Source of the DNA: Thozetella sp. PMI_491
Taxonomy: Eukaryota > Ascomycota > Sordariomycetes > Chaetosphaeriales > Chaetosphaeriaceae
Assembly (NCBI GenBank): GCA_021432635.1
Contig: MU270042.1
Coordinates: forward strand, 720,488-784,487
Reading direction: 5' to 3'
DNA: 64,000 nt
The translations under genes were made by a program, and so were the position numbers. Shown here piece after piece: positions 38,201-51,014 of the stretch. Position 1 is the first letter of the stretch. Every line of letters begins with the position of its first letter. The notes beneath the pieces are model-generated. The model had not been told where the DNA came from, did not search any database, and saw nothing but the letters and a program-made list of their open reading frames with translations.

Positions 38201-40630
38201 GAAATAATGCTCCTATAAGGTAAACTTATACCAGTTAGCAAGGTCTAAGAGGAAGGCAAACCTATAGCAGTCGTATATCTTAGCAAGGCTAAGCCCTAGC
38301 TACTAGTGCCTAGACACATACTTTTAAAAGGGGCTGTTAAGTATAGCGGCAAGGTAGGGCGGGCTATGCCAGGCAAAATTACTTAAGTAATAGGTAAGGA
38401 TATTAAAAAGAGAGATAATACTCTACAAGGCAAATAGGTCTTTACTATAGTAGGTATAAATATAATTTATAGCCTATAACGTCTTGTCAAGATTTATATA
38501 GAGAAAGTTGTTAAAAGTACTAGCAGGTATTATATAATAAGCGTCTAACAGTACATTAGCAAGGATAGGCACAGCAGGTTCCAGCCAGGAAGGGGCACTG
38601 CCTAGAAGTATATACTACTGCTACTCTTACACCTAGACACACTAGGTAAGTTCTAAGGTAAGGCAGATCTTAAACTGCTAGCCTATACTAGACGGGACAG
38701 CGTCTTTATAGAGGACGTGGTATATATACTAGTAAGAGGCTATAAGGCTATAAGAGGTATATATCTAGTCAGTAGTAGTATAGGCTATAGTAGAGATACC
38801 TTCCTAGTCTTTATACCTATAGGTAAGGTTAATAATACCTAAATATGTAAAGGAATAAATACCATATATATCAAAGGCTTCTTTAGTAACTATATATAAG
38901 TAGATATATTATACGCTATACCTATATATCTCTAACGAGGGGTATAGCTTAAAGGTTAGTATTATACTATCACAGAGGAGATAAACAGGATATTCTATAG
39001 TGTATGCATAGCCTGCAAGGGAGGCGTTAGAGATACTGTTGCTAAGGAGTGCCTTGCCAACCTGTCCAGCTAGGAGCTTTTAGGTATTAAGCTAGCAGTA
39101 TCACCGGGCTAGCACGGCATAGTTATACTAGTACTATCTAGTGCTTAGGTACTCTTTCAGCTAGAACTCAGCCACTAGGTCGATATATTACCTATAAAAG
39201 GAGGCTAGAGGGCTAGGGAGTGTAAGGTAGGCTTGGGCTTACTTTTTAAACCTGTTAAGACAGGCAGCTACTAAGTCTGCCTTAAACCCTATCTTAAAGC
39301 CTTTTTAATTATAAAGGAAGAATATATAGGCAAAGACAGCCATACTCCTAGCAGCGCTATTACAGTCCTAGTTGCAGTCACAGTTGCAATCAGGGGAGAG
39401 GAGAGGGCCTAGGGCAGTAGCAACCGCCTAGATCACAGTGGTGTTAAGGAGTATACCTTTAGGCTAGCTATAGGCACTAGCCTGCCTATACTGCTTAGCC
39501 TTATAGGCCTTAGATCAGGCAAGTATATCCTTAAAGGTAGTAGGGTAGTACTAGGCAAATAAGGAGCTAAGGGAGTAAATAGCTAGGTAGATAATAAACT
39601 TAAAGAGGGTCTAGTGTATCACGTTAGACACATGAACTAGGTATCTAGTGGATGCCCTTTTATTCACTACTATAGAGGCCTTAGGAAGTAACGGCTAGAA
39701 TAACACTAGGAGAAACAGGTAGACTGGGACAGTTCTAACCCAGAGGAAGACAAGGTAGGGGATCTAGTACATAGGCATAAGCATACCTGTGGCGAAGGTG
39801 CTTCTGTTATTAGTAGGTAGCTTATAAGAGAATAAGACTTAGAGGTGGATAGATTTTAAGAGGAGGCTGGTTAGTAATAGCATAGGTATATACTCAGCAA
39901 CGCCTTAAAGGATAGCAAAGTCATAAAAGACTAAGAGGTAGCTATTAATATCTAGGACGGTTATACTAAGTATAACAGAGTAAGAATAGTCAAGATAAAG
40001 ATAGACCTAGGCCTTAAAGAGTAACTCTAGAGCTAGGCTAGAGAAGGCATATTAGAGAAAGCTATAGTAAGAGAATAAAGGCCTAGACGCCTCTTTAAGT
40101 ATTAATAGGATAGGGTGATCAATACGCTAGAGGCTAACCTTAGCGCTTTTCTCGGCGAGCATCTTCTTATACTAGCTGTTTAACTAGGGGCTGCCAGCTA
40201 TCTCTAAGATCAATACATACTTTAAATAAGACTTAAAGTAAAATTGTTTAACGTTAAGATAAAGGTGTAGCAGACAAGTAATAAGTCTAGCCAGTAAGAT
40301 AAATATAATAACACGGGTAAGGCAGTCCTTAAGGCTTAAAGGCTCTAAAAACTAGTTAATAAGTATCTATCGGTCAGGGATAATAGAGCTATAGAGATTA
40401 CTATACTAAAGGGCTATGTCTAAGAAAGGAGGTATAACAGGTTATAAAGTAGGGATAGTAATAATATTATCATTAAACTAGCTAAACTAATTATAGAAGT
40501 TAGATAAAAGAGACAGTAGCTTAGGCTAGTCTATAGAACTTTCTACGTGTAAGCTAGCTATAGTAAGATTATATAAGGAGGAAGTAAGACTAGATAAAGA
40601 AGTTTTAATACCTATCTTACTAGGAAAAGT
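35280..40630 (-). pseudogene. Right minus-strand coding-like block, copy 2
   Basis: Counterpart of 14,501-19,850. No long open frame remains in the coding strand. The frame at 40,526-40,768 lies near the upstream end and is low-complexity, so it is not supported as a gene. Fossil. Confidence 0.4.
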
Positions 40631-41165
40631 AATATGTCTAGTAATATAATATAGATGTCTAATAATTATCTCTATTATCTCTAATACCTTTAATATCTTT
40701 AATAAATATAATCTATAAACAAAGATAAACAAAGAGCTAGAAAGGCTTAGTAATACCCTTATAAACAAGTTAAATAAACCATAAATCCTAGGCCCTCACT
40801 AGACTCTATCTAGAAAAATAAGTTATAATAATATCAAATGATTTAAAATCCCTGGCTTGCCCAGTCCCTAATTCCCATTCCTCTTCCCCTTTATAACATA
40901 TATATATATATACATATATATATAACATATTTACTTATACTTCCTACTAACTACTACTTAAAATATAGGTTATATATTACCTACAGACAAGGCCTAAATT
41001 ATTAGGGCTATAAAGCAGACTATATTTGTTATAGAAAGAAGAAAAAGAAGTTATATAATAATAAAGGAGGAAGGAGAAATAAGGTATTAAGGATAAGAAG
41101 AATCTATATAATAAGAACTATAGGGCAATAGATTTTATTTGACATATTATTCTTTAGATTAGTTT

Positions 41166-41615
41166 GAAAAAATATAGAGTCTTAAGATATTAATAATCTA
41201 AACTATTAGCTAAGCTAATAGTTTAATCTTATAAGCCTCTCTATATAAGATACTATAGTAATTTCCACCTATTAAAAATCCTTTCCTCCTATAGGAAATC
41301 ACTATAGTTTCCCCCTATAAGAGATCACTATAGTTTCCACCCATAAGAAATCACTATTATTTCTACCCATAAGAAATCACTATAATTTCCCACAGTAGGA
41401 AATTATAATAGTTTCCTACTAGTAGAAATTACTATAATTTCCACCTATAAGAAATCACTATAGTTTCCTATGGTAGGAAATTACTATAAAATATAAAGTC
41501 TTAAGATAGAAATAATCTAAACTATTAGCTAAGCTAATAGTTTAATAGGTCTTATAAGCCTCTCTACTAAAAAAAAAAAAAAAAAAATTCCCAAACCCTA
41601 AACAGATCAGGGTAG
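41166..41615. repeat. 3' repeat module, copy 2
   Basis: Same order as in copy 1: direct repeat with hairpin (41,166-41,244), 26-bp minisatellite (41,246-41,484), second direct repeat (41,485-41,566), A-run of 19 (41,569-41,587), and the boundary motif ending at 41,615. Confidence 0.85.
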
Positions 41616-41950
41616 TTAAAATACTTATTATAAGCTTATTATTATAGCTTTAATTAGGAGGGGTTAGGTAAAATAAGTTATTAAAGAGTAAGTTAGGGTT
41701 AGTTATTACTAGCTATAATTATTAAACTATAGTTTTTACTTTATAGTTTTTTATTAGTTATTAGATATGCCTTAATAATTAGTTTACTACTTTATATATA
41801 TAGTTAAAAGTATAAATAATAAATATATAAGGAATATAGATTTAATATATATAAATATTATATAAGTTATATAATATAAAGAAAGAAGAGTAAAAGGTAT
41901 TTATAAGGTTTATTAACCTATAGTTAAAAATATTAGTTATAATATAATAT
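41616..41950. other. AT-rich spacer, no gene seen
   Basis: AT-rich sequence between the large element and the first Mutator-like element. Only short low-complexity frames. The last 8 bases (41,943-41,950, TATAATAT) are the target duplication of the transposon. Confidence 0.6.
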
Positions 41951-44900
41951 AAAAATTACTAGGGATATATAATAAATTACTACAGACATATAATCTTATA
42001 GACACATAATAGTTTTACCGCTTCTTATTAGCCTAAATTTTTAATGTTAATACATATACCACACTTAAAATTCTGCTAAAATACCCCAAGCTATTTTAAC
42101 TGTTTTTCTTTAGTTAAGCTAATACAAACATATCTCATCGCCTCTTTAAAAAACTTTAGTTAAACTATAATAATAACAACCTAATACCTATCCCTATTCG
42201 CCTAATTAAAAGCTAGCAGCAGTAACGCTTTAATACTATAACTTATTTAGAACAGCTACCTCCCAAACAACAACGTTAAAACCTAACACTTAGCTCCCCT
42301 AGTTCATCAGATATCACCAACACCTTAAAAACCAGTGTTAGTCCCTACTATAATATCAGTAATAATAACACTATATTAAACCTCTTTTTTACGTTTCTAA
42401 AACACTTTACAACTATCCCCTACCTATATAATAAAGCATTTAACAACCCTTTATAAACTACTAAAAGCAATTTAAAGATCTATCTACTAGATCGATTTAT
42501 TAAATATCCCCAACAAGTAAAATAAAATCATATTCACATTCCCATCCCAGGCCCTAAGTCTACCAAAATTACCTATCTCTAAAATCAAGCTACTTCTTAA
42601 TTACCACCTATTATAACTCTAGTTATATCACCCCAGGCCTAGTTTACCTTTACCCTAAAGCTTATCCAAAAGGTAATTAATATAGATTAATAACTTACCT
42701 TTAACCTTATACAATTATATAAACAAGTTTACTACTAGTGGAAGAGATAAGGATATTCCCCGTTTTAAGATCTAATCTCCCCCCCTCTAAAGGAAGCCCT
42801 ACCTCTATATCTAAGCCTACTAATAAAATAAGATAATTATATATTAGGGTTAGAGTCTAATAAATTAGTTATACCTCTAATCTTAAACCTACCTATACTA
42901 AGTAAACCAGCTGCTTTTATAAAAGAGCTTTTTAATATAGTTAATACTTTTAATAAAGCTAATAGATTTACTATTAACAGATATAATAACTATACCTAAA
43001 ACAGCTAGGTAATATAGTATACTTTTTAGTATAACCACTATAAAATACCCCGGCCTAATAAGGGGGAAAAACTCTAGAATTAAAAGCCCTAGAAGTACAA
43101 CTATAAGTAAAAAGTCATTATTAAGGCCCTTAAGGAAGGTAAGTAACTTCTTTAAAAATATACTAACCTAAAGCACCTCTAACATAATCATACACCTAGT
43201 ATTAATTTATCTGCCTATCCTATCTATAAAAGGCTTACTAACTCTGTCAAGGAGTTAATCAAGTCAATAAGTCAATAAATAAACATCTAAGCATATAATA
43301 TCTAGGTAATTATTACTAAGTAATACCCTGAATCAGTTTTAACTAAGAAAAATATTTACAACACTAGGGTAAAGAACAACTAAGAAAAGCTTAACAGTTA
43401 TAGCTCTACTACTACCCTAATCAAGTTATTTAATAATAAAAAGATTTTCTATATTATAAAATAAGCTGATAATAATCTAGACCATCTACTAGGACTTATA
43501 TAAACCTATCCTTCTTATATATAGCTATAAAAGCAGTTTTCTAAGGTAATAAGTTTTAATAATACTTATAACACCAACCACTATAAACTTCCCTTATTCT
43601 AAGTAACTAGCCAGACCTACCTAAAAACTATCTTTAACACTATATTTAACATAATTAATAATAAAAGGCTTAAAGGGTTTTAATTTCTAGCTAATACTAT
43701 CTAAAAACTAACCAACCAGCATAAGATTTAACTTCCTAATATAATAATCACCAACTTTAATATATAAATAAAAAAGGCTCTTAAAGCTACTTTCTTAGAC
43801 ATATAACAACAACTATATATCTACTATGTTAATTTAAACATTCTTCTCTAGTTAAAAAAGAAGTAAAAACAACCTTTTACTCTAGACAATAATAATATTA
43901 ATAATAATAATAGAAAAGTCTAGGTCTTACTTAATTCTAGTGATAGAAATATAATCTAAGATATTAAAAAGCTAGATAAAACCCCTTTAGGGCTAATTAC
44001 TTATAATTATAAAAAGGTACTAATACTTTAAAAGTTTATTATATTTATTAAGACTAAAAAGAAGTATAAAAAGGCCTAGGCTAACGTCTATAAGGAATTT
44101 GATAACTAAAGAGTTATTTTTATATATCTTTATCAGACATATATAAGTATATAAGCCTAATAGGCCTAGTGTTATATTTAAAGGTATTAAAACTTTAATA
44201 TCTGGGTTATATCTAGGACAAAGATAAATAATAATAATATTAAAAGCTATCTCTTAAATAATATAAGCCACTTATATCAACTAGTTAAGGCTATTAAAAA
44301 AATACTTAGTGATTAGGAGAAAGATTTTATCTATACTTATATATAAAATAAGATACTTTCTTCTTATAAGTATTTAAAACCTAGATCAGAATACCTAGGT
44401 GAATTATAGATAGTAATATCTAAAAAAGATCTCTAACTTATTATTATATTATATCATAAGGTAAAGACAGTAATCCTATTAGCTAAAAACCCTAGGCTAC
44501 AACTAATTAGCTCTTATAACAATAATTACTTTATTTTTATCTAGCTAGGCATGCCTTACTACTATAAGATCTATAAGGTCTTAAAGACTAAGAGTGTCTT
44601 CACTAAGTAGGACGTCTATCTACGGTAGTATATCCATAAGCTAACCTCTAAAGATCCTTATCGGCAGATTCACAACCTAAAGATTACTATATCACTATAT
44701 AGTAGGCTAAGCAATAATACACAGCCTCTACCAGTCCAACTATATATGGGTAACTAGAGCTAGTTATTAACCTAGAACAACAGCTAGCTGGCTAGCCATT
44801 ATAGCCAACCTCTAGAAAGCTAGAATAAAGCCATACTTACCTAATTAAAGCTTAAAAAAGCTTAGGGCAACCAGTTATCAAAAGGGGGAGAAGTATTACA

Positions 44901-45374
44901 GCATCAAAGTAGTCAGCAGGCGCCAGCTACCCTAGGTACTAGGGCAACAACTAGGGTATATATAAGTAGTTAGAGGACTTAGCTAAGTATTTAGAGGCTA
45001 AGAAGCTAATAGGAACAGATAAGTAATAATAATAAGGGACCTTAGTATTAACTATAGTTATTATAGCTATATAAATAATAACTAATAATATATTAGGCAT
45101 CTCTAATACTTTATATAATAGTCGTTATACTTTATAAGCTTAATATACTCACTTTCTATAATAGCTATTACAAAATCTTAATAAGATACTTAGCTACCTA
45201 TCTAAAGATTACTAGTATAAAAAAGAGCTATTATTAATAAGTTTTACTCACCACCTTTATAGGGCAAGTAGTTATAGGTATTAAAAATTTAGGCTAATAA
45301 AAAGCAGTAAAACCGTTATATATCTATAAGATTATACATCTATAGTAATTTATTATACGTCCCTAGTAATTCCC
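41951..45374 (+). mobile_element. Mutator-like DNA transposon (MULE), copy A
   Basis: 3,424 bp, with about 90-bp terminal inverted repeats (left AAAAATTACTAGGGA, right end TCCCTAGTAATTCCC) and an 8-bp target duplication TATAATAT on both sides. Both terminal repeats carry TTATTAGCCTAAATTTTTAA at their inner ends. The inside encodes a plus-strand transposase, now decayed by RIP. Long inverted ends and an 8-9 bp duplication are typical of MULEs. Same length as copy B, to which it aligns end to end; most A/T substitutions fit RIP. Confidence 0.88.
42470..45010 (+). pseudogene. MULE transposase pseudogene, copy A
   Basis: The plus strand carries a decayed transposase. Around 43,780-43,865 it reads ALKATFLDI, then QQLYIYYVNLNILL. 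This corresponds to the MULE DDE-domain region that normally ends in a C-x-x-H-type stretch before NxN. Around 44,540-44,700 it reads GMPYYYKIYK, then LTSKDPYRQIHNLK. This matches the C-terminal zinc-binding region of fungal MULE transposases, where Cys and His are expected at the Tyr positions. Many in-frame TAG and TAA codons are present, all of the kind RIP makes from CAG, CAA or TGG. Not functional. Exact start not determined. Confidence 0.75.
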
Positions 45375-45382
45375 TATAATAT

Positions 45383-46590
45383 ACTCTAATAGATATATAG
45401 ATATTATCCACCTTATAAAGTGTTAATTAAAATAGTTTTAACATATAATAAGATTACTTAATACCCTTATCTCCCTTTATTATATTATATATATTAGATA
45501 TTATAATAAAAAATAAAGGGGAAATACTAGCTATCCTTATAAAATTACTATATATTATATTATTTATATATTAGGAATAGTTATATTACCTAGCTCTTTA
45601 TAGTTATAATAAGGCTAGGATATTAAAATCTACTCCTATTTAAGTTATTAATTTATAACCCTAGTATTAATTAATAATCTTAAATTTAACTAGGGTAGGT
45701 CTAGGTGCTAGGGCTAGGGAAGATAATACCTTTATACCTTATAATAGCTCTATCTATTAGAAAAGAAGTAGTTATAGCCTAGTAGTGATTTATATTAGCT
45801 TTTATAACTAGTAGTTAGGCTTGTTAAGTAAGAAGAAGGGAGAGAGCCTGCTAACTATACCCCTAGAGGTGAGAAAGGCTAGGTGATTTATATAATAATA
45901 GTAGACTAGGCAATTTATAAGCTACTGGTAAAATAAGCTTAGTATTAGGGCTTTTAGGCAGCTGATTAGGTTTTATCCTTAAAGGACTATTCTTTTGTTT
46001 ATTATCCCTTATATAAAGCCTAGTAATAAATAAAACTACTATAAAAGTATATATATTTACTTTACTTCTTATTTATCCTGTCTTAGCCCTATTATTCTTA
46101 CTATTAGATAAGCTTATTAGGCTTTTTAAAGATATATTATTTAGTGTTATTATTATACTGTTTTAAGCGCTAATATACCAGCCTAAGAGGCTCTTAGTAT
46201 ATTATATATTATTTAGAATTAAAAGGGTTAGGTTAGCTTTTTAGGTATGTTAGAAGCTTTATAGAACCTCTTAATAATAGGGAGCTACTTAGATTATTAT
46301 AAATTAGTTAGCTAGAGTAACTAGCTTCTCTTTTACCCTTATAGATTATATTACTAGGAGGTATATAATAATAGTAGGGTTGAATTATAAGAGAGTATTA
46401 ATGAGTAATATAGATATAAAAGGGCTGGTCTAGCTTTTAATAGTTATAACTAAGTAGTATATATAGTATTTCTACTACTTTAAAGTATGTAAAAACACCT
46501 TATATATAAAAGATAGCTAATAAGAGCCCCTTTAGAGGTATATAAGATAGGTATAGCTATTGATTAATAAGGTAGTACTAAGAGTTATTA
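45383..46590. other. AT-rich region, no gene supported
   Basis: Right flank of the first MULE. RIP-like composition with no supported frame. A TATA-like TATATAAAGC occurs near 46,010. It could be the upstream part of the decayed coding frame that follows. Confidence 0.35.
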
Positions 46591-48080
46591 TATTCTTAGT
46601 AAATATATAAAGATAGGGGTATATATTATATAGAATAGCTACTTAAAAGTCTAATACTGCTATAGACTAGTTACTATTATTAGAGATATAGCTAAAAAGG
46701 GGGAGAAAGAGCTCCTTAGGGTAGCTTACTTTAATAAGCTTATATAGATTAAACTATATAGTAATATATTAAAGTATCTTTTAGAGGTTATTAGTATGCT
46801 TTTAAGCCTTAATTAAAAGGTTTAAAAGGGATATAAGTAGGGAGTTTTTATAGGGGTAAAGGTATTTATATATATTAAAATATACCTTATTGTTTAAAAA
46901 GTTTAAAAAGTTAAGCTGTTATAAGAGATAGTTATACTTTATATATGTTAAGATATTAATATGTTCTAGGTAGAATGTTTATTAGAGGTTATTTTTTATT
47001 ATATAAGTATTATCTAGCCTTATAAAATAATACTAGTTAGATATAGTTAAGTATTTAAAGGCTTATAGTATAAGTAGATAGATAGTATTTAAGACTAATT
47101 AAAAGCAGAGGAGTTAGATTTAAAAGATAAGATAATTAGGCTAGTAAGAGTAATATTATAGTAGGAGGCTGTTATACCTTATCTATATATAAGCTTATTA
47201 GTATATCTTATATAAAGAGTATAAAGTAGCTTTAGTTAATAAGTATAGAGTATTAAGCTATAGCAAGCTTATATTATAGCTAGTTATTCTAGAGTATAAT
47301 AGCCTAGTATAGCTTAAAGCTATTGCTTTAGATAAGGTTTAAAGTATTTTTAAAGCTTGTTTTAGTTATAGCGTCTAGTTTAAACTTAAGGGAGATAACC
47401 TTTAACTAGTATTATACCTAGCTGTTTAAAAGGATAGGCAGCTTTATATTAATATATAGCTATAAGTATAACTAGGGCAGTAATATATCTATTACTTTAT
47501 ATTAGCTTATTATTCTCTTTATAAGATAGGGTTAAAAGATATACTAAAGTTATAAATATTATACTCTTATTATAGCTATATATTATCTTAGTGTTTAAAC
47601 AATTAGTATAAAGCTATTATTTAGTACTAATTAGCAAGTAGCTTAAAAATAGGGAGGAACTAGTTAATACTTTAGTCTTAAAAGTTTAAAATAATAAATA
47701 AGTAAAGTATTATAATAAACTTTATAGTGTTAATATTTTATTATCTTATAGTTACTTAAAAGTAGTGTTTTAAAGCCTTTTAATAAAGACCTTAATAATA
47801 AAAAATACTTATAAATAAGGCAACTTACTTAGTATTAATAAGGTGATTTTTGCCCTGCTTTTACTATAGATTTAAGTTAATTATATAGACCTATACAGTA
47901 GTAAGTAAAAAGGGCTGGGCTTACTACTAAGTAGTTAAGCTGTCTAACTTATCTAGGCGCTTAATAACTTCCTTATAATACTTAAAGAGCTATTTAAGGC
48001 TATTAGCTTTTTAATCTTATTTTAACAGTATAATATTATAGGTTAGTAATAGTAAAAAGGCCTTATTTATTATAGGCTAG
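46591..48080 (+). pseudogene. Unclassified decayed coding frame
   Basis: One plus-strand frame stays protein-like for at least 1 kb (about 47,090-48,060), interrupted only by TAG and TAA. Pieces that can be read include REELVNTLVLKV (about 47,655) and DRVKRYTKVINIILLL (about 47,525). I recognise no family. It may be a transposon gene; no inverted ends or terminal repeats were found around it. Its decay matches the RIP pattern of its neighbours. Confidence 0.4.
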
Positions 48081-48600
48081 TAGGAAAAAATAGTGTTAAG
48101 GGGTAGTTAAGATATTAATCTTACCTCTCTTAAAGGCTAAGGGCTAGGGCTAGGACAAGGGCTTATATAAATAGTATTAAGTTCCTTACTCTCCTGTCTT
48201 ACTAGGTATAAAGACAACTATTTATATTAAGGATAGTATTAACTATAAGAGGCTCTTGCCTTTAGTTTATACTAAGCTATTATATAATCTACTTTCTTAC
48301 CCTAGGTTAAAATAACACGCTTTATTAGCTTCTTTACTTTCCTTTTTTCCTCTTTTCTTTTATCTCCTACTTTTTCTCTCTTTTTTTCTTCTCTCTTTAT
48401 AATATATTTAATAATCTTATACCTATAAAAGCCTATATAATTAAACACTTAGCAACTAAAAAATCTATAGATTATACTTTATAATATATAAAGAAATAAA
48501 TCTAACTATAGCTAATTTCTTCCTATTAAAAAGTAATTAGGTAAACCTTATTATATATATAAAAAGGTAGTTTAAAGGACTAGCCTGTTACTTATACCTA
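48081..48600. other. AT-rich region with C/T-rich stretch
   Basis: No gene seen. A pyrimidine-rich run (about 48,330-48,400) is followed by AT-rich sequence. Confidence 0.4.
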
Positions 48601-48604
48601 TTAG

Positions 48605-48895
48605 TAAGTATACCCTATAAAGCGTGATATAATATAGGCCTATAGGCGTTAAAGTATACCCTATAAAGTGTATAGCTACACCTAGGCTAGTTTATACTTT
48701 TACTTTATAAGGTATAAGAGTATATTACCCTATAGGGCGTAAAAGTGTATCCTTTCTACCCTATAAGGTGTAAGAGTATATCCTCTCTACCTTATAAGGT
48801 ATAGAAATATATTACCCTATAAGGTATAGGAGTGTATCCTCTCTACCCTGTAGAGTATAAGAGTGTATCTTCTATTAGGTTATGTCTATTAGTTA
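48605..48895. repeat. Minisatellite, 25-31 bp units
   Basis: About eight irregular units with the core ACCCTATAAGGTGTAAGAG, followed by TATATCCTCTCT or TATATT. The core varies mainly by transitions, as expected for RIP on a tandem repeat. Confidence 0.8.
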
Positions 48896-49255
48896 TATTA
48901 TCTACCTTAAGTACTTAGTGCTTTATAAAGTGTAACACTCTTATATTTCCTACTTTTAACCCTAACTTATTATACCTAGAAAGCCCCCCTAATATAGATC
49001 TTTTATAAGTATAGGGCTTTTTTATCTACCTTAAAGGTATATAGCCTATATATTTTATAATATATATTTTAAGATTTATATTTAATAATAGGTTATATAT
49101 TAATATTATAAAAGACTAGCTAGCCTTTTTTTATATTATTAGGATTAATATATATTACTCTATTATAAATTACCTCTTTTTTATAATAAAAACTAAATAA
49201 ATATTCCTTTTAAAATTCTCTTTTTTTTACTATTTAATAATATATATAGCCTCTT
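48896..49255. other. AT-rich spacer
   Basis: No gene or clear repeat unit. It leads into the longer tandem array. Confidence 0.4.
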
Positions 49256-50650
49256 ATATAAAAATATCTTATTTATTTACTTAAGATTATTAATTAAATC
49301 CTTTAAGAGAGTAATAATAATATAATTATAATTATTTATATAAAATCACTAATTTTTTTAATAACTACCTCTTATATATAAATATTATTCTTATATAAAT
49401 ACTTTTTTATACTCTTACTTTATTTTTTATTAACTAAGATAAAGTAATAATAATTTAATAGTTATTTATATAAATTATTAACTATTTTAATAATTACTCC
49501 TTTTAATAATATTTTTAAAGACTCTTAAAATAATTATAAGTTTAAATCTTATTATAATTAAATTTTTATAAACTATATAATATATTATTATTATATAGTT
49601 TATAAGGGTTTTTTTTATATATATTTAACTATAACTAGTTATAATTATATATATTTTTAATTTATTTAAAATTAATAATTAAAGTCTTTTTAAAAGAGTA
49701 ATAATAATATAATAATAGTTATTTTTATAAAATTACTAACTATTTTAATAATTATCTCCTTTATATAAATAAATATTATTTTTATATAAATATTCTCTTT
49801 TACTTTTATCTTATTACTTATTAACTAAGATAAAATAATAATAGTTTAATAGTTATTTATATAGAATTACTAACTATTTTAATAACTATCTCTTTTAATA
49901 AAGGCTAAGGTATAATTACTCTTTATCTAGTCTTTTTTATTTAGTTTTTATTAATTATTTATAGCTATATAATATAATAATAATATTTTTTAAAGACTTT
50001 TAAAATAGTTATAGATTTAAATCTTATTATAGTTAATCTTTAATAAACTATATAATAATATATTATTATATAATTTACTAGGTTTTTTTTATATATATTT
50101 AACTCTAACTAGTTATAATTATATATCTTTTTTATCTACTTAAAGTTATTAATTAAAGCCTTTTTAAGAGAGTAATAATAATATAATAATAACTATTTAT
50201 ATAAAATCATTAATTATTTTAATAACTACCTCTTTTATATATATAAATACTACTCTTATATAAACACTCTCTTTACTCTTACCTTATTAATTATTAATTA
50301 AGGTAAATAAAGTAATAATAGTCTAATAATTAGTTATTTATATAAAACTATTAATTATTTTAATAACTACTTCTTTTAGGAAAGGCCTTATAAGTAAAAT
50401 ATAATTACTCTTTATCTAGTTTTTTTTTAATTTAGTCTTTTTAATTACTTATAATTATATAGTATAATAATAATACTCTTTAAAAACTTTTAAAGTAGTT
50501 ATAAGTTTAAATCTTATTATAGCTAATTTTTTACAAACTATATAATAATATATTATTATATAGTTTATAGAATTTCTTTTATTATTTAACTTTAGTTAGT
50601 TATAAATATATATATATATATATATTTATATTAAAAGCTTTTAAAATAAA
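49256..50650. repeat. About 480-bp AT-rich tandem repeat, ~3 units
   Basis: TTTAAATCTTATTATA recurs at about 49,541, 50,016 and 50,506 (periods 475 and 490). A second mark, ATTAATTAAA followed by AGAGTAATAATA, recurs near 49,287, 49,670 and 50,146. Each unit also contains ACTATATAATA, TATTATTATATAGTTTA and AACTAGTTATAA. Extremely AT-rich and degenerate. It could be satellite-like DNA or diverged transposon ends. Confidence 0.75.
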
Positions 50651-51014
50651 TTTATCTTTATATAAAAAATAAAAAGATTATATAAAAAAAGGTTTATATA
50701 AAAGCTTTAAAAAATAGATTTATCCTTATATAAAGAAAGGTTTATATAAAGGCTTAATCTCTTTTAAGATCCTTAAGTTTAAAAAGATATAAAGCTTTAT
50801 AAAAACTTAGGGAAAATATATAGTTAGGCTAGATTTTTAATAAAGTCTTTTCCTAACCTTATTAACTATAAGTAAAATATTAAAGATTTTAAAAACCTAA
50901 GTATAATATAAGAATTAAATATAATAGTCTCTCTTTCTAGCTTTATTAAAAATAAAGTTAAGCCTTTAATTTTAATATTATAACTTATATTATTATATTA
51001 AATTACTAAGTAAT
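50651..51014. other. AT-rich spacer, no gene seen
   Basis: Contains short repeats of TTTATATAAA with AAGGC. Ends sharply at the GC-rich island. Confidence 0.4.

Larger units (their letters stand above)
20992..41615. mobile_element. Large unclassified repeated element, copy 2 (left end in gap)
   Basis: Same orientation and order as copy 1. From the end of the 81-bp array to the A-run the offset to copy 1 stays between 20,777 and 20,780. Matching marks: G run and TAGTAATA 2,431/23,211; GCAAGGGCGC 7,321/28,101; 153-bp triplicate 11,721/32,501; A-run 20,789/41,569. Differences are overwhelmingly C-to-T and G-to-A, with this copy carrying the A/T state. It is far more degraded than copy 1; open coding pieces of copy 1 are lost here. 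Broken by very many changes, structurally complete apart from the gap. Family unknown, treated as a fossil. Confidence 0.85.

Noticed and set aside
284-41615. LTR retrotransposon pair
   Set aside because: No long terminal repeats, primer site or reverse transcriptase motif recognised.
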